Part shown: positions 35,355-43,374 of the stretch, one piece after another
How the letters are laid out: the number at the start of each line of letters is the position of its first letter
Position numbering within the stretch: position 1 is the first letter of the stretch
NCBI GenBank assembly: GCA_934466515.1
Contig: CAKSLH010000004.1
Span: 1 to 64,000 of the forward strand
DNA length: 64,000 nucleotides
Reading direction: 5' to 3'
Origin: an uncultured Eubacteriales bacterium
GTDB taxonomy: Bacteria > Bacillota > Clostridia > Oscillospirales > Acutalibacteraceae
Program-made: the position numbers and the translations under genes
The notes under the pieces: model-generated
What the model was told of the DNA's origin: nothing
The model's input: the letters and a program-made list of their open reading frames with translations, nothing else
Databases searched by the model: none

Positions 35355-35385
35355 TTTCCTGTCCCTGAATGACAGGGACAGGAAA
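35355..35385 (+). other. Strong stem-loop between the dockerin gene and GH125 gene
   Basis: TTTCCTGTCCCTG (35355-35367) pairs perfectly with CAGGGACAGGAAA (35373-35385) with a five-base loop. No T run follows; the ribosome site of the next gene starts four bases on. It is more likely a stabilising or processing hairpin, or a translation control element, than a full terminator. Confidence 0.6.
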
Positions 35386-35397
35386 AACGAGGAAATT

Positions 35398-36666
35398 ATG
35401 GAATTACCGATTGCTATAAAAAAACATATCGAAGAAAACAGTGCTAAGCTTAAAAAGCATTCCGAAAAGCTTGCAAAGCTTTATGAAAACTGTTATGCCA
35501 GCACAATTGAAACAGCGCTTGTCCCTAAGGAGGACGGCACAATATTCGTCTTAACAGGCGATATTCCGGCAATGTGGCTCAGAGACTCCTCGGCACAGGT
35601 CAATCACTATGTCGAACTTGCTCAGGATAAAGAGGTTGCCGAAATCATAAAGGGCGTTATAAGAAGACAGTTTAAATATATTCTTATCGACCCCTATGCG
35701 AATGCCTTCAATGAAGCGCCTAACGGCAAGGGAATGACGACCGACCGCCCCAAAAACGGACCGTGGGTCTGGGAGCATAAATATGAGGTCGATTCGCTCT
35801 GCTATCCCGTAAGACTTCTTTATAGGTATTATAAAAAGACAGGCGACAGATCCATTGTCGATAATGAGTTTGTTCCGGTTATCAAATCAATCGTAAATGT
35901 CTTTAAAACCGAGCAGGACCACTTTAAAAACAGTCCCTACCGCTTTTTCAGAGATACCGATTGGCTCACCGATACAATTCATAATAACGGAATGGGAGAG
36001 CCCGTCGTGTCTACGGGTATGACATGGTCGGGCTTCCGCCCTTCGGACGACGGCTGTAATTACGGCTACTATATCCCGTCTGAAATGTTCGCAACCGTTA
36101 TTTTAGGCTATGCCGCCGAAATGCTCGGCAGTGAAAATAAGCTTACAGCCGATATTCTAAAGCTTAAATCCGAAATCGAAAAGGGAATAAATGAATTCGG
36201 AATTATAGATTATAAGAATTTCGGAAAGGTTTATGCCTGCGAGGTAAACGGAATGGGAGATTTCACCTTTATGGACGACGCAAATATCCCGAGCCTTATT
36301 TCCGCTCCCTATATCGGATATTTAAAGCCCGATGATGAAATTTATCTTAATACAAGAAAGCTTCTTTTGAGTAAAGAAAATAAATTTTATTATGAGGGCA
36401 AATTCGCTAAGGGAATAGGCTCTCCTCATACAAAGGCAGGCCATATCTGGCACATGGCTCTTTCCATGCAGGGTCTTACATCTACCGATAAAAAGGAAAT
36501 GAAGTATATCCTTGATACCCTTGTTTCCTGCGACGGCGATACAGGATATATGCATGAGGGCTTTGACGCAAATGACCCCTCGGTATTTTCAAGACCGTGG
36601 TTTACATGGTCGGATTCAATCTTCTGCGAGTTCGTAGAAAAATGCCTTAAAGAGGGCGTTGTATAA
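35398..36666 (+). CDS. GH125 exo-alpha-mannosidase
   Basis: GH125 enzymes are metal-independent exo-alpha-1,6-mannosidases acting on mannan or N-glycans. The 422-residue protein has no signal peptide, so it acts in the cytoplasm on imported sugar. It has the GH125 signature segments TGDIPAMWLRDSSAQVNHY, ERKYEID-like WEHKYEVDSLCYPVRLLY, TGMTWSGFRPSDDGCNYGY, MDDANIPSLISAPYIGY and GIGSPHTKAGHIWHMALSMQG along its whole length. The (alpha/alpha)6 barrel length is normal. It follows the dockerin gene after a 52-base gap that holds a hairpin. Confidence 0.95.
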   Translation: MELPIAIKKHIEENSAKLKKHSEKLAKLYENCYASTIETALVPKEDGTIFVLTGDIPAMWLRDSSAQVNHYVELAQDKEVAEIIKGVIRRQFKYILIDPYANAFNEAPNGKGMTTDRPKNGPWVWEHKYEVDSLCYPVRLLYRYYKKTGDRSIVDNEFVPVIKSIVNVFKTEQDHFKNSPYRFFRDTDWLTDTIHNNGMGEPVVSTGMTWSGFRPSDDGCNYGYYIPSEMFATVILGYAAEMLGSENKLTADILKLKSEIEKGINEFGIIDYKNFGKVYACEVNGMGDFTFMDDANIPSLISAPYIGYLKPDDEIYLNTRKLLLSKENKFYYEGKFAKGIGSPHTKAGHIWHMALSMQGLTSTDKKEMKYILDTLVSCDGDTGYMHEGFDANDPSVFSRPWFTWSDSIFCEFVEKCLKEGVV

Positions 36667-36821
36667 GAAAGCTTAAGCTTTCCATATCCTTGCAGGCGGA
36701 GCAAAAAAATCCGCATGGCAGAGTTCGAAACTGCCACGCAGCCATTTTATTAAGAAAACCGCTTCGCTCTTTCGGATATGTTTTCATATATAAAATTTTT
36801 AAAACAAGGAGAGGTAAAAAA
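36667..36821 (+). other. Structured leader before the 960-residue secreted protein
   Basis: This 155-base gap contains a perfect 16-base palindrome GAAAGCTTAAGCTTTC (36667-36682), a small hairpin GCGGA...TCCGC, and TGGCAG...CTGCCA followed by CATTTTATT. CATATCC near 36684 can pair with GGATATG near 36774. None matches a riboswitch I know. It may hold a weak terminator and a new 5' leader. Confidence 0.4.
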
Positions 36822-39704
36822 ATGAAAAAAATCAATTTCAAGGGTTTAACCGCAGCATTTTTATCATTGATGTTGATTTCGTCAATGGTAATTATTCACT
36901 CAAGCGCAACATCCGAAGATTTTGAAACAAAATATAAAACTGTTTTAAAATCTCTCAGCGCTGTAGTCGGACCCGACACGATTACCGAAAAGGTAACCGC
37001 TGAAACCGCCGAAAGCTATGATAATGCAAATAAGGCTTATAAGCTTCTTTCCGCTGATAAGCAGAAAGCGCTTGAAACCTATGATGCAGATATCACAAAT
37101 AAGCTTGAGGCATGTGCAAGAAGAGCAAAGATATTCACAGAGGGCAGCTTTTATTTCGATTTAGATAATGATTTGGCTCTTTCAAAATATCTTTACACCG
37201 GTCAGGGCACAAACGAGTTTGTTTTCTCAACCGTTCAGCACGGCACCGCAGTCCCCGAAATCGAGGAGACCTTTATCTATCATACTGCCGACGGTTTGTT
37301 CTCAGACGGAGTTCAAGGAAGAGGTTGCTTTAACGATAGAATTAACGGAAGCACAAGCGGTAAATATCCTATGCTCAGAATGGAATCCGGCGTTTATACT
37401 TCTGATGACGGTGCAACCGCATATTTAGGCAAAGCATATTCTTATGCTGAGCAGAGATTTTTGACCGACAGCTCATCTTATGACGGTGCTATCAATATTA
37501 AAGACTTTGCAGTCGGCGATTTTGTTGACAGCAAATATCGGCCCCGCAATTTAACAATTAAGATTACTTATGCAACAAGCGACAGCGGTGCAACATATTA
37601 TCCTAAGTATGAGCTTTCAAACGGCACTGATAAGCGTAGCAGTTCGCGCAGCGATTTATCCGCCGAAAAAGCCTCAGTTGCTTCAAATGTTTTGCTTACA
37701 TTAAGCGATTACACGGGTTCGAAAAATCAGTACAAACAGGTAAAAGCTTTAAGAGTTTCTTATCCCGAGATTCTTATCGCAAAATGTGCGGAAGCAAATG
37801 AGTTTGCCGAAAAACTCGATGTAACAAATATCGACATTACCATGAGCGATACAATCAACAAGTACAGTGATCTTGTTGCCGCCTGCGGAGATAACGATTA
37901 TATTACAACCGAGAACAAGGCAAAGCTTATAACCGCTAAAAAGATTTCCGATTATCTTGTTAAGAATAATATCAATAAAATTGATACACCTGCAAAAATT
38001 AACAATCTTTCAACCAATATAACCGATAAGACCGCCGTTACAAACCTTTATAATGAAACTCAGGAGATTATAAAACTTGATCTCGGTGGAATGTTCTCGG
38101 ACGCTCAGTTTGCAAAAATCTATTCTATGAATAATGCAGTAAGCATAATGGGCGAGGCAGAGTCTTATGACGCAACCAAACTTGTAAAAGCGGCTGTGGC
38201 AATTGCAGAGCTTAGAAATAAGCAGATTGTAAACGATATCTCATTTGAGGTTGAGCTTACTAAGACCGAAAAAGCCGTTTCGGCGCTCGGTGCTTATAAA
38301 GACGCCGTAAGCAACAAATCCTCGCTTGAAGGCATAAGAACTTCTTATGATTCTTTGGTTGCCAGCGGAAAATACACCGATTCTTCAAATTATGTATTTG
38401 AAAAAACCGGCAAGAGATATACAAACAATGATAAATGGGGATGGGGGTCAACATCTGATTACGGTGTAGTAAGCTATGTTAAAAGTCCTTCCCTTAAGAG
38501 CGGAATAAATAAGGTAAGCTTTACACTTCCGGTCAACACTTATAACAAAGCAGGAAACTTCTTTGTTTATTCTTATGACGGAATAGACTCTTCCGCCGAC
38601 CTTGCGAATATAAGCGCTATCGGATTCTTTGCAAGACATGATAATCCTACTTCCGGAGACGCTTACACGATTCATAAGGAGTCCGCAAAAGCTTCAACAA
38701 CGCTCATTCCTCAGGATAACTCTTATTATAGAGCTTCTATGTATGCTTACGGAACATTGCAGTATAAATCAAGACTTGAAACAAACCGTGTTCCTGCTGA
38801 TTACGACGCTGTTTTAAACGATTCTAATAACTTAGTTTGGTACAAGACAAAAGAAAATGTCGGAAACGCAGTTACCAATCAGGATTTGAGCACCGACCTT
38901 AATACTTATATTAAGGATAACGGATATTCCTGCTATGCTCCTTACGGCAATATGAATGTCACCATGGAATATCAGGGAGATACAAATCTTGTTAAGGGTT
39001 ATAACTGGTATCTTATCACAATCTCGGGCAAGTTCTGCACAGGTACAAATGCTTTTGAAGACGGTACCGTTTACTGCCGTCTGTTCACAAAGGGCAGAAT
39101 AACAACAGCCGGCGTTACACATGACGCAAAAGTTGAGCCCACTGATGTTCTTACAAACCTTGACATTGAAGTAAATAAGATACCCACCGCTCTTACCGCA
39201 GGCGCGTCCGTAAGAATTGCCGATGTTAAAAACGGCGGCGGTATCCGCTTTGAGTCTAAGGTAAATACCGACCTCTATAATTCTCTTAAGAATACCGAGG
39301 GCGTTACCGTAAGCCTCGGAACAATTATCGTTCCCGAGGAATACAGAGCAGGTAAGGATATCACATTTGATAACTTCAAGACCGCTTCCAATGGCGGATC
39401 AAACGAGAAAAAGAGCCTTTGCGTAGATATCACTCAGACCAAATGGCAGGATGAGGCGAACGGAATTTACACCGCCGCTCTTATCAACCTTAAAGAGGCT
39501 AACTACACAAAACAGTTTGCCGCAAGAGGATATATGAAGGTTACTTATGCTGACGGAACCGAAGAATACTTCTATTCCGACTTTGATGCGGACGGCAACG
39601 TCAGAAGCATTCAGGCTGTAGCCTCTGCCGCACTTGCCGACACCTCGGCAACATACACTGAGGCTCAGAAAGCAATACTTAAAGTATTTGCAGGCCAGTC
39701 ATAA
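36822..39704 (+). CDS. Large secreted protein of unknown function
   Basis: This 960-residue protein starts at 36822, chosen since AAGGAGAGG lies seven bases upstream and a clean signal peptide follows (KKINFKGLTAAFLSLML). The open frame continues 44 residues upstream but without a ribosome site. An N-terminal helical module (ETYDADI region) resembles the stalk units of the cohesin proteins. The middle is mixed and unidentified. The C-terminal 180 residues (ALTAGASVRIADVKNGGGIRFESKV, GTIIVPEEYRAG, INLKEANYTKQFAARGYMKVTY) match a domain common in secreted proteins of Ruminococcus-type bacteria without known function. It has no anchor. It may be a glycan-binding or adhesion protein. Confidence 0.6.
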   Translation: MKKINFKGLTAAFLSLMLISSMVIIHSSATSEDFETKYKTVLKSLSAVVGPDTITEKVTAETAESYDNANKAYKLLSADKQKALETYDADITNKLEACARRAKIFTEGSFYFDLDNDLALSKYLYTGQGTNEFVFSTVQHGTAVPEIEETFIYHTADGLFSDGVQGRGCFNDRINGSTSGKYPMLRMESGVYTSDDGATAYLGKAYSYAEQRFLTDSSSYDGAINIKDFAVGDFVDSKYRPRNLTIKITYATSDSGATYYPKYELSNGTDKRSSSRSDLSAEKASVASNVLLTLSDYTGSKNQYKQVKALRVSYPEILIAKCAEANEFAEKLDVTNIDITMSDTINKYSDLVAACGDNDYITTENKAKLITAKKISDYLVKNNINKIDTPAKINNLSTNITDKTAVTNLYNETQEIIKLDLGGMFSDAQFAKIYSMNNAVSIMGEAESYDATKLVKAAVAIAELRNKQIVNDISFEVELTKTEKAVSALGAYKDAVSNKSSLEGIRTSYDSLVASGKYTDSSNYVFEKTGKRYTNNDKWGWGSTSDYGVVSYVKSPSLKSGINKVSFTLPVNTYNKAGNFFVYSYDGIDSSADLANISAIGFFARHDNPTSGDAYTIHKESAKASTTLIPQDNSYYRASMYAYGTLQYKSRLETNRVPADYDAVLNDSNNLVWYKTKENVGNAVTNQDLSTDLNTYIKDNGYSCYAPYGNMNVTMEYQGDTNLVKGYNWYLITISGKFCTGTNAFEDGTVYCRLFTKGRITTAGVTHDAKVEPTDVLTNLDIEVNKIPTALTAGASVRIADVKNGGGIRFESKVNTDLYNSLKNTEGVTVSLGTIIVPEEYRAGKDITFDNFKTASNGGSNEKKSLCVDITQTKWQDEANGIYTAALINLKEANYTKQFAARGYMKVTYADGTEEYFYSDFDADGNVRSIQAVASAALADTSATYTEAQKAILKVFAGQS

Positions 39705-39724
39705 TAAGAAAGGGGAAGAATAAA

Positions 39725-39862
39725 ATGAAAAGCTATAAAAAACCTGTTTTGGCTGTTATTTTAGAAGAGCCCCGCGATAGAATTTGCCTTGATAACAGCG
39801 GAGACGATGTTGTAATCGACCCGTTCTCCCTTGAAGATACCGGCAAAGACGCCGGCATTTAA
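39725..39862 (+). CDS. 45-residue peptide of the Y-x-K-P type
   Basis: This short gene runs from ATG 39725 to TAA 39862 with AAAGGGGAAG upstream. The product starts MKSYKKPVLAVILEE and continues with an acidic tail (DNSGDDVV, EDTGKDAG). The N-terminal pattern K-x-Y-x-K-P-(V/E)-(L/I) is shared with the peptide at 42255 and recurs in short proteins of gut anaerobes, sometimes with a Cys/Asp-rich tail like a modified-peptide precursor. It has one cysteine (residue 21). No modifying enzyme is seen nearby. Its role is unknown. Confidence 0.55.
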   Translation: MKSYKKPVLAVILEEPRDRICLDNSGDDVVIDPFSLEDTGKDAGI

Positions 39863-39867
39863 AAGCT

Positions 39868-40239
39868 ATGAAAAAATCGCTTATTCTATTGTTTTTATTG
39901 GTTTTCTCTGCCGCCGCCCTCGCAGGCTGCGGCAGGAAAGCCGCAAAAAGCACCGTTTCGGATGATATAAGCTCGACACAAAGCGTTTTAAGCTCCGAAA
40001 CAAGCAGTGCTTCAAATAAAGTTGTTACGGCGGACGGCAAGGCGTCGGGCGCAAATTCGCAGTCCTCAAAAAATACACCTAAAAAGGACGACGGCAAAAA
40101 CACCGACACCGCCTCCGATATCTTTTCGTCAGACAGCTCATCGCAAGAAGAGCCGTCAAAGTCCGATAGCTCCTCCGATTCTTCGTCGGGTGCGGCTTCG
40201 GACTCCGCTGTAACGGAATCTTGGACGAAATACTATTGA
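39868..40239 (+). CDS. Small Ser-rich lipoprotein ending WTKYY
   Basis: This 123-residue lipoprotein has a signal peptide with lipobox LAGC at about residue 20. The mature part is a Ser/Asp/Lys-rich, disordered linker with no domain. The C-terminus ESWTKYY matches the end of the peptide at 42255 (NEWTKYY). The codons differ at synonymous sites, which points to kept peptide sequence, not a recent copy. A similar Ser-rich lipoprotein ends the binding-protein gene group of cassette 2 (58556). It starts five bases after the small peptide and is followed by repeat copy E. Confidence 0.65.
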   Translation: MKKSLILLFLLVFSAAALAGCGRKAAKSTVSDDISSTQSVLSSETSSASNKVVTADGKASGANSQSSKNTPKKDDGKNTDTASDIFSSDSSSQEEPSKSDSSSDSSSGAASDSAVTESWTKYY

Positions 40240-40260
40240 TTTCGTTTTAAACTTAAATTT

Positions 40261-40398
40261 CAGCAGAGGCCAAAGCTTCCCCTAAAGCCTTTAGGGGAAG
40301 TGGCTTTGCCGAAGGCAAAGACGATAGGGTTTGGTTACATCAGCGGCAAAGCCACACATTCGTCTAACATCTAATATCTAACATCTAAAATCTAATAA
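40261..40398. repeat. Modular hairpin repeat, copy E (short)
   Basis: This copy keeps only the AAAGCTTCCCC...GGGGAAGTGGCTTTGCC block, GATAGGGTTTGGTTACATCAG, the hairpin region GCGGCAAAGCC, and the tract TCTAACATCTAATATCTAACATC. The GCTCCC module is missing. It lies between the lipoprotein and GH127 genes. Confidence 0.65.
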
Positions 40399-40408
40399 GG
40401 GGAAATCT

Positions 40409-42265
40409 ATGTACAATCCTGCGGTATACCGAAAATTCACAACAAATGAAATAAAGCCTTGCGGATGGCTTAAAAGACAGCTTGAAATTCAAGCGGAGGG
40501 TCTTTCTGGCAATCTTTATAAAATATGGCCTGATATAAGGGACAGCTCTTATATAGGCGGAACTATAGACAGCTGGGAAAGAGTTCCCTACTGGCTTGAC
40601 GGCTTTATTCCGCTTGCCTATCTTCTTGAGGACGAAGAGAAAATAGCGGTTGCAAAAAAATATATTGACGGTATAATAGCCTCTCAAAGAGAGGACGGCT
40701 GGCTTTGTATCTGTAGGGACGAAGAAAGAAACACCTTTGATATCTGGCCCGCAATTCTCATTTTAAAGGTTTTGACCGTGTATTATGAATGCTCAAAGGA
40801 CGAAAGAATAGAAGAAATAGTTTATAAGGGCCTTAAAAGCGTTGATAATCATGTCAAGAATTTCGGAATTTACGGCTGGGCGAGTGCAAGGTGGTATGAA
40901 TGTCTTATACCCGTTTTCTGGCTTTATGAAAGAACTCATGAGGACTGGCTTTTAAATCTCGGCACATCTCTTTATGCGGCAGGAACAAATTATAAGGCGC
41001 TTTTCTCTTCGGGCTTTTATAAAAGTCCGAAAAACGAATGGAATCATGAAACGCACATTGTAAATGTCGCAATGGCGATAAAATCCGAGGCGCTCCTGTC
41101 GCAGATCTCCGATATGGGAGATAAGGAATTTCCTAAAAAAATGCTTGAATTTTTGGATAAGTATCACGGAACGGTTGTCGGGCATTTTAACGGCGACGAA
41201 TGCCTTTCAGGCAGCAGTCCGATTCAGGGAGCGGAGCTTTGCAGTGTTGTTGAGGCAATGTTTTCTTATGAAACACTTTTTAGTATAACCGGCGACAGCT
41301 ACTGGTGCGACAGGCTTGAAAAGTTAGCATATAACGCTCTGCCTGCGACTATAAGCGAGGATATGTGGACTCATCAGTATGACCAGCAGGTAAATCAGGT
41401 CGGCTGTGTAAAATTAGGCGAGAAATCAATCTTCCGCACAAACGGACCCGACGCTCATCTTTTCGGTTTAGAGCCGCATTTCGGCTGCTGTACCTCAAAT
41501 TTCAATCAGGGCTGGCCGAAATTCGCATTAAGCACATTTTTTAAAAACGAAGATTCGCTTGTCTCCGCCGCTCTTGCTCCGTCAAGAGTAAAAACCGAAT
41601 TTAAAGGCGTTAAAACCGAGGTTGAGCTTAAAACAGATTATCCGTTTAAAAATCTTCTGAGATATGAAATAAAAACCGAAAAAAGCGTTAAATTCAAGCT
41701 TAAGATAAGGCTTCCGCAATGCGCTAAGGGCTTTAATATAAGCGAGAAATTTGAGCTTGAGGACGGCTTTGCGGTTATAGATAAAGAGTGGAAATCGGGC
41801 GACAGTGTCTTAGTAAAGCTAATGTTCGAAACCGAATTTATTAAGCATAACGATATGTTGGCGCTTTGCCGCGGACCTTTTGTTTTTTCGCTTGAAATCG
41901 AAGAGGACTGGCAGAAAAGAGAGTACATAAAAGACGGAGTCGAAAGGAAGTATCCCTACTGCGATTATGAGATTTACCCGAAATCTAAGTGGAATTACGG
42001 CTTCGCCGATTTAAAGACCGAGCTTACAGAAAAGGATTTAGGAGAAATCCCGTTTTCAAAGACGGATCCTTGCATAACGATTTTAGCCGACATGGCGGAA
42101 ATCGCATGGGATTATAAGGAAGGGTATAATTTCGTCTGCTCTGAAAAGCCGATTGATAATAAGCCTCTTTCAAAACCGGTAAAGAAAAAATTCAAGCCTT
42201 ACGGCTGTTCGACGCTTCGGATGACCGAAATGCCTATGACAAAAGGAGAAACAAATGAAAAATAA
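40409..42265 (+). CDS. GH127-family glycosidase (beta-L-arabinofuranosidase type)
   Basis: The 618-residue protein is a DUF1680/GH127 enzyme, a metal-dependent family that removes beta-L-arabinofuranose. It has the (alpha/alpha)6 catalytic domain (about 1-400), with VPYWLDGFIPLAYLLEDEE and the metal-site cysteines FGCCTSNFNQGWPKF near residue 352, then beta-sandwich domains. There is no signal peptide, so it acts in the cytoplasm. AAGGGGAA precedes the ATG. Members of GH127-like subfamilies act on other sugars, so the substrate is provisional. Confidence 0.85.
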   Translation: MYNPAVYRKFTTNEIKPCGWLKRQLEIQAEGLSGNLYKIWPDIRDSSYIGGTIDSWERVPYWLDGFIPLAYLLEDEEKIAVAKKYIDGIIASQREDGWLCICRDEERNTFDIWPAILILKVLTVYYECSKDERIEEIVYKGLKSVDNHVKNFGIYGWASARWYECLIPVFWLYERTHEDWLLNLGTSLYAAGTNYKALFSSGFYKSPKNEWNHETHIVNVAMAIKSEALLSQISDMGDKEFPKKMLEFLDKYHGTVVGHFNGDECLSGSSPIQGAELCSVVEAMFSYETLFSITGDSYWCDRLEKLAYNALPATISEDMWTHQYDQQVNQVGCVKLGEKSIFRTNGPDAHLFGLEPHFGCCTSNFNQGWPKFALSTFFKNEDSLVSAALAPSRVKTEFKGVKTEVELKTDYPFKNLLRYEIKTEKSVKFKLKIRLPQCAKGFNISEKFELEDGFAVIDKEWKSGDSVLVKLMFETEFIKHNDMLALCRGPFVFSLEIEEDWQKREYIKDGVERKYPYCDYEIYPKSKWNYGFADLKTELTEKDLGEIPFSKTDPCITILADMAEIAWDYKEGYNFVCSEKPIDNKPLSKPVKKKFKPYGCSTLRMTEMPMTKGETNEK

Positions 42266-42404
42266 GTATTTAAAGCCCGAAATAGAGCTTTTGAATTTAA
42301 AATCAAGCGATAAAATTTCTGATGACGGCGGTGCGGATGACGATTGGGAAAACGGCGCCACAGGTGCCGCCTCTTCGGGCAATGAATGGACAAAGTACTA
42401 TTAA
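42255..42404 (+). CDS. 49-residue peptide of the Y-x-K-P type ending WTKYY
   Basis: This is a short gene overlapping the last 11 bases of GH127, with AAAGGAGAA upstream of ATG 42255 and TAA at 42402-42404. The product starts MKNKYLKPEIELLNL, has an Asp/Gly/Ala/Ser-rich middle and ends NEWTKYY. The start matches the peptide at 39725 (MKSYKKPVLAVIL), and the end matches the lipoprotein at 39868 (ESWTKYY). It has no signal peptide or membrane helix. I know of no function; a precursor or signal peptide is possible. Confidence 0.6.
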   Translation: MKNKYLKPEIELLNLKSSDKISDDGGADDDWENGATGAASSGNEWTKYY

Positions 42405-42416
42405 AGGGTGATAAAA

Positions 42417-43073
42417 ATGGCATATAAAATTTTATTTATGGGAGATTCCATAACCGACGCCAACAGAAACTACAATGACGATAACAATGACGGCTGCGGT
42501 TATGCTACGATGATTGAGGGATATTTAAACTGTAAATATCCCTTTAAATATGAGATGTTAAACCGCGGAATAGGCGGTCACAAGCTTGCGGACATTTATT
42601 CGAGAATGCAAAAGGACATAATTCATGTAAATCCCGATTTTATGAGCATTCTTGTAGGAGTAAATGATGTTTGGCATGAAATAGACTGGCAAAACGGCAC
42701 CCCTGCCGACAGCTACGAAAAGCTTTATGACCAAATGATTTCGGAAATTAAGGAGCGCCTTCCTAAAACAAAGCTTATGATAATTCAGCCTTATGTGGTT
42801 GAGGGTGTTTCTACTCTTCCGACGGAACAGGATCCCGACAGGTGGAATAAATTCAGGCAAGGGGTTGACCTTGTTGCCGCCGCGGCAAAAAGGGTTGCCG
42901 AAAATCACGGAATTTATTTCCTGCCTCTTCAGCTTATTTTCGACGAGGCACAGAAAAACGCACCGTCCGATTATTGGACGCTTGACGGCGTTCATCCGTC
43001 TGCGGCAGGCCATGAGCTTATCAAAAACGAATGGCTCGCGGCATTTAATGAAATCACCGGAGAGCCGATTTAA
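42417..43073 (+). CDS. SGNH/GDSL-family esterase
   Basis: This 218-residue cytoplasmic hydrolase has block I GDSITDANRN (catalytic Ser11), a block II/III region with GIGGHKL and VGVNDVWHE, and the C-terminal DGVHPSAAGHELI carrying catalytic Asp and His. Such enzymes in glycan loci remove acetyl groups from sugars. The ATG at 42417 has AAAGGG seven to twelve bases upstream; a GTG at 42408 is less fitting. It is 12 bases after the small peptide gene. Confidence 0.85.
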   Translation: MAYKILFMGDSITDANRNYNDDNNDGCGYATMIEGYLNCKYPFKYEMLNRGIGGHKLADIYSRMQKDIIHVNPDFMSILVGVNDVWHEIDWQNGTPADSYEKLYDQMISEIKERLPKTKLMIIQPYVVEGVSTLPTEQDPDRWNKFRQGVDLVAAAAKRVAENHGIYFLPLQLIFDEAQKNAPSDYWTLDGVHPSAAGHELIKNEWLAAFNEITGEPI

Positions 43074-43077
43074 AGCA

Positions 43078-43350
43078 GATATTTAATATCTAAAACAATA
43101 CCCCTCATACTAGATATTAGACACTAGATGGTAGATGCTAGACTAAAATGGAATATTATTCGTTAGGCACACATTGGTCTAATATCTAAAATCTAATATC
43201 TAGCATCTAAAATGACAGCTCTCCTCTGTATGCTGACGCATAAGAAGGGAGCCTCAAAGCCTCCACTTTAGACGAAAGGGGAAGTGGGTCAGCCTGAAAG
43301 GCTGAGCCGATAGGGTTTGGTTATATCAGCGGCAATGCCGCACATTAGTA
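43078..43350. repeat. Modular hairpin repeat, copy F (interrupted)
   Basis: This copy fills the 301-base gap between the esterase and the next enzyme. CAATACCCCTCA is followed at once by two tracts of the TAGATATTAGAC / TCTAATATCTA type (about 43108-43210), and only then by ATGACAGCTCTCCTCTGTATGC...GAAGGGAGCC. The module is thus split where copies A and B run on with a GTCGCGC-type hairpin. The later GCCTCCACTTTAGACG...GATAGGGTTTGGTTATATCAG block is complete. Confidence 0.7.
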
Positions 43351-43374
43351 AGTATCTTATCAAGGAGAAAATAA

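Noticed and set aside
36690..36821. 44-residue upstream extension of the 960-residue secreted protein
   Set aside because: No ribosome site at 36690, the extension is basic and would hide the signal peptide; AAGGAGAGG marks 36822 as the start.
43108..43210. TCTAAT-type tracts as a CRISPR array
   Set aside because: Units are 6-12 bases, degenerate, without unique spacers of even length; no cas genes are near.
42..43350. The repeats as insertion sequences with transposase
   Set aside because: No transposase or remnant is encoded in or beside any copy; if mobile, they must depend on another element.
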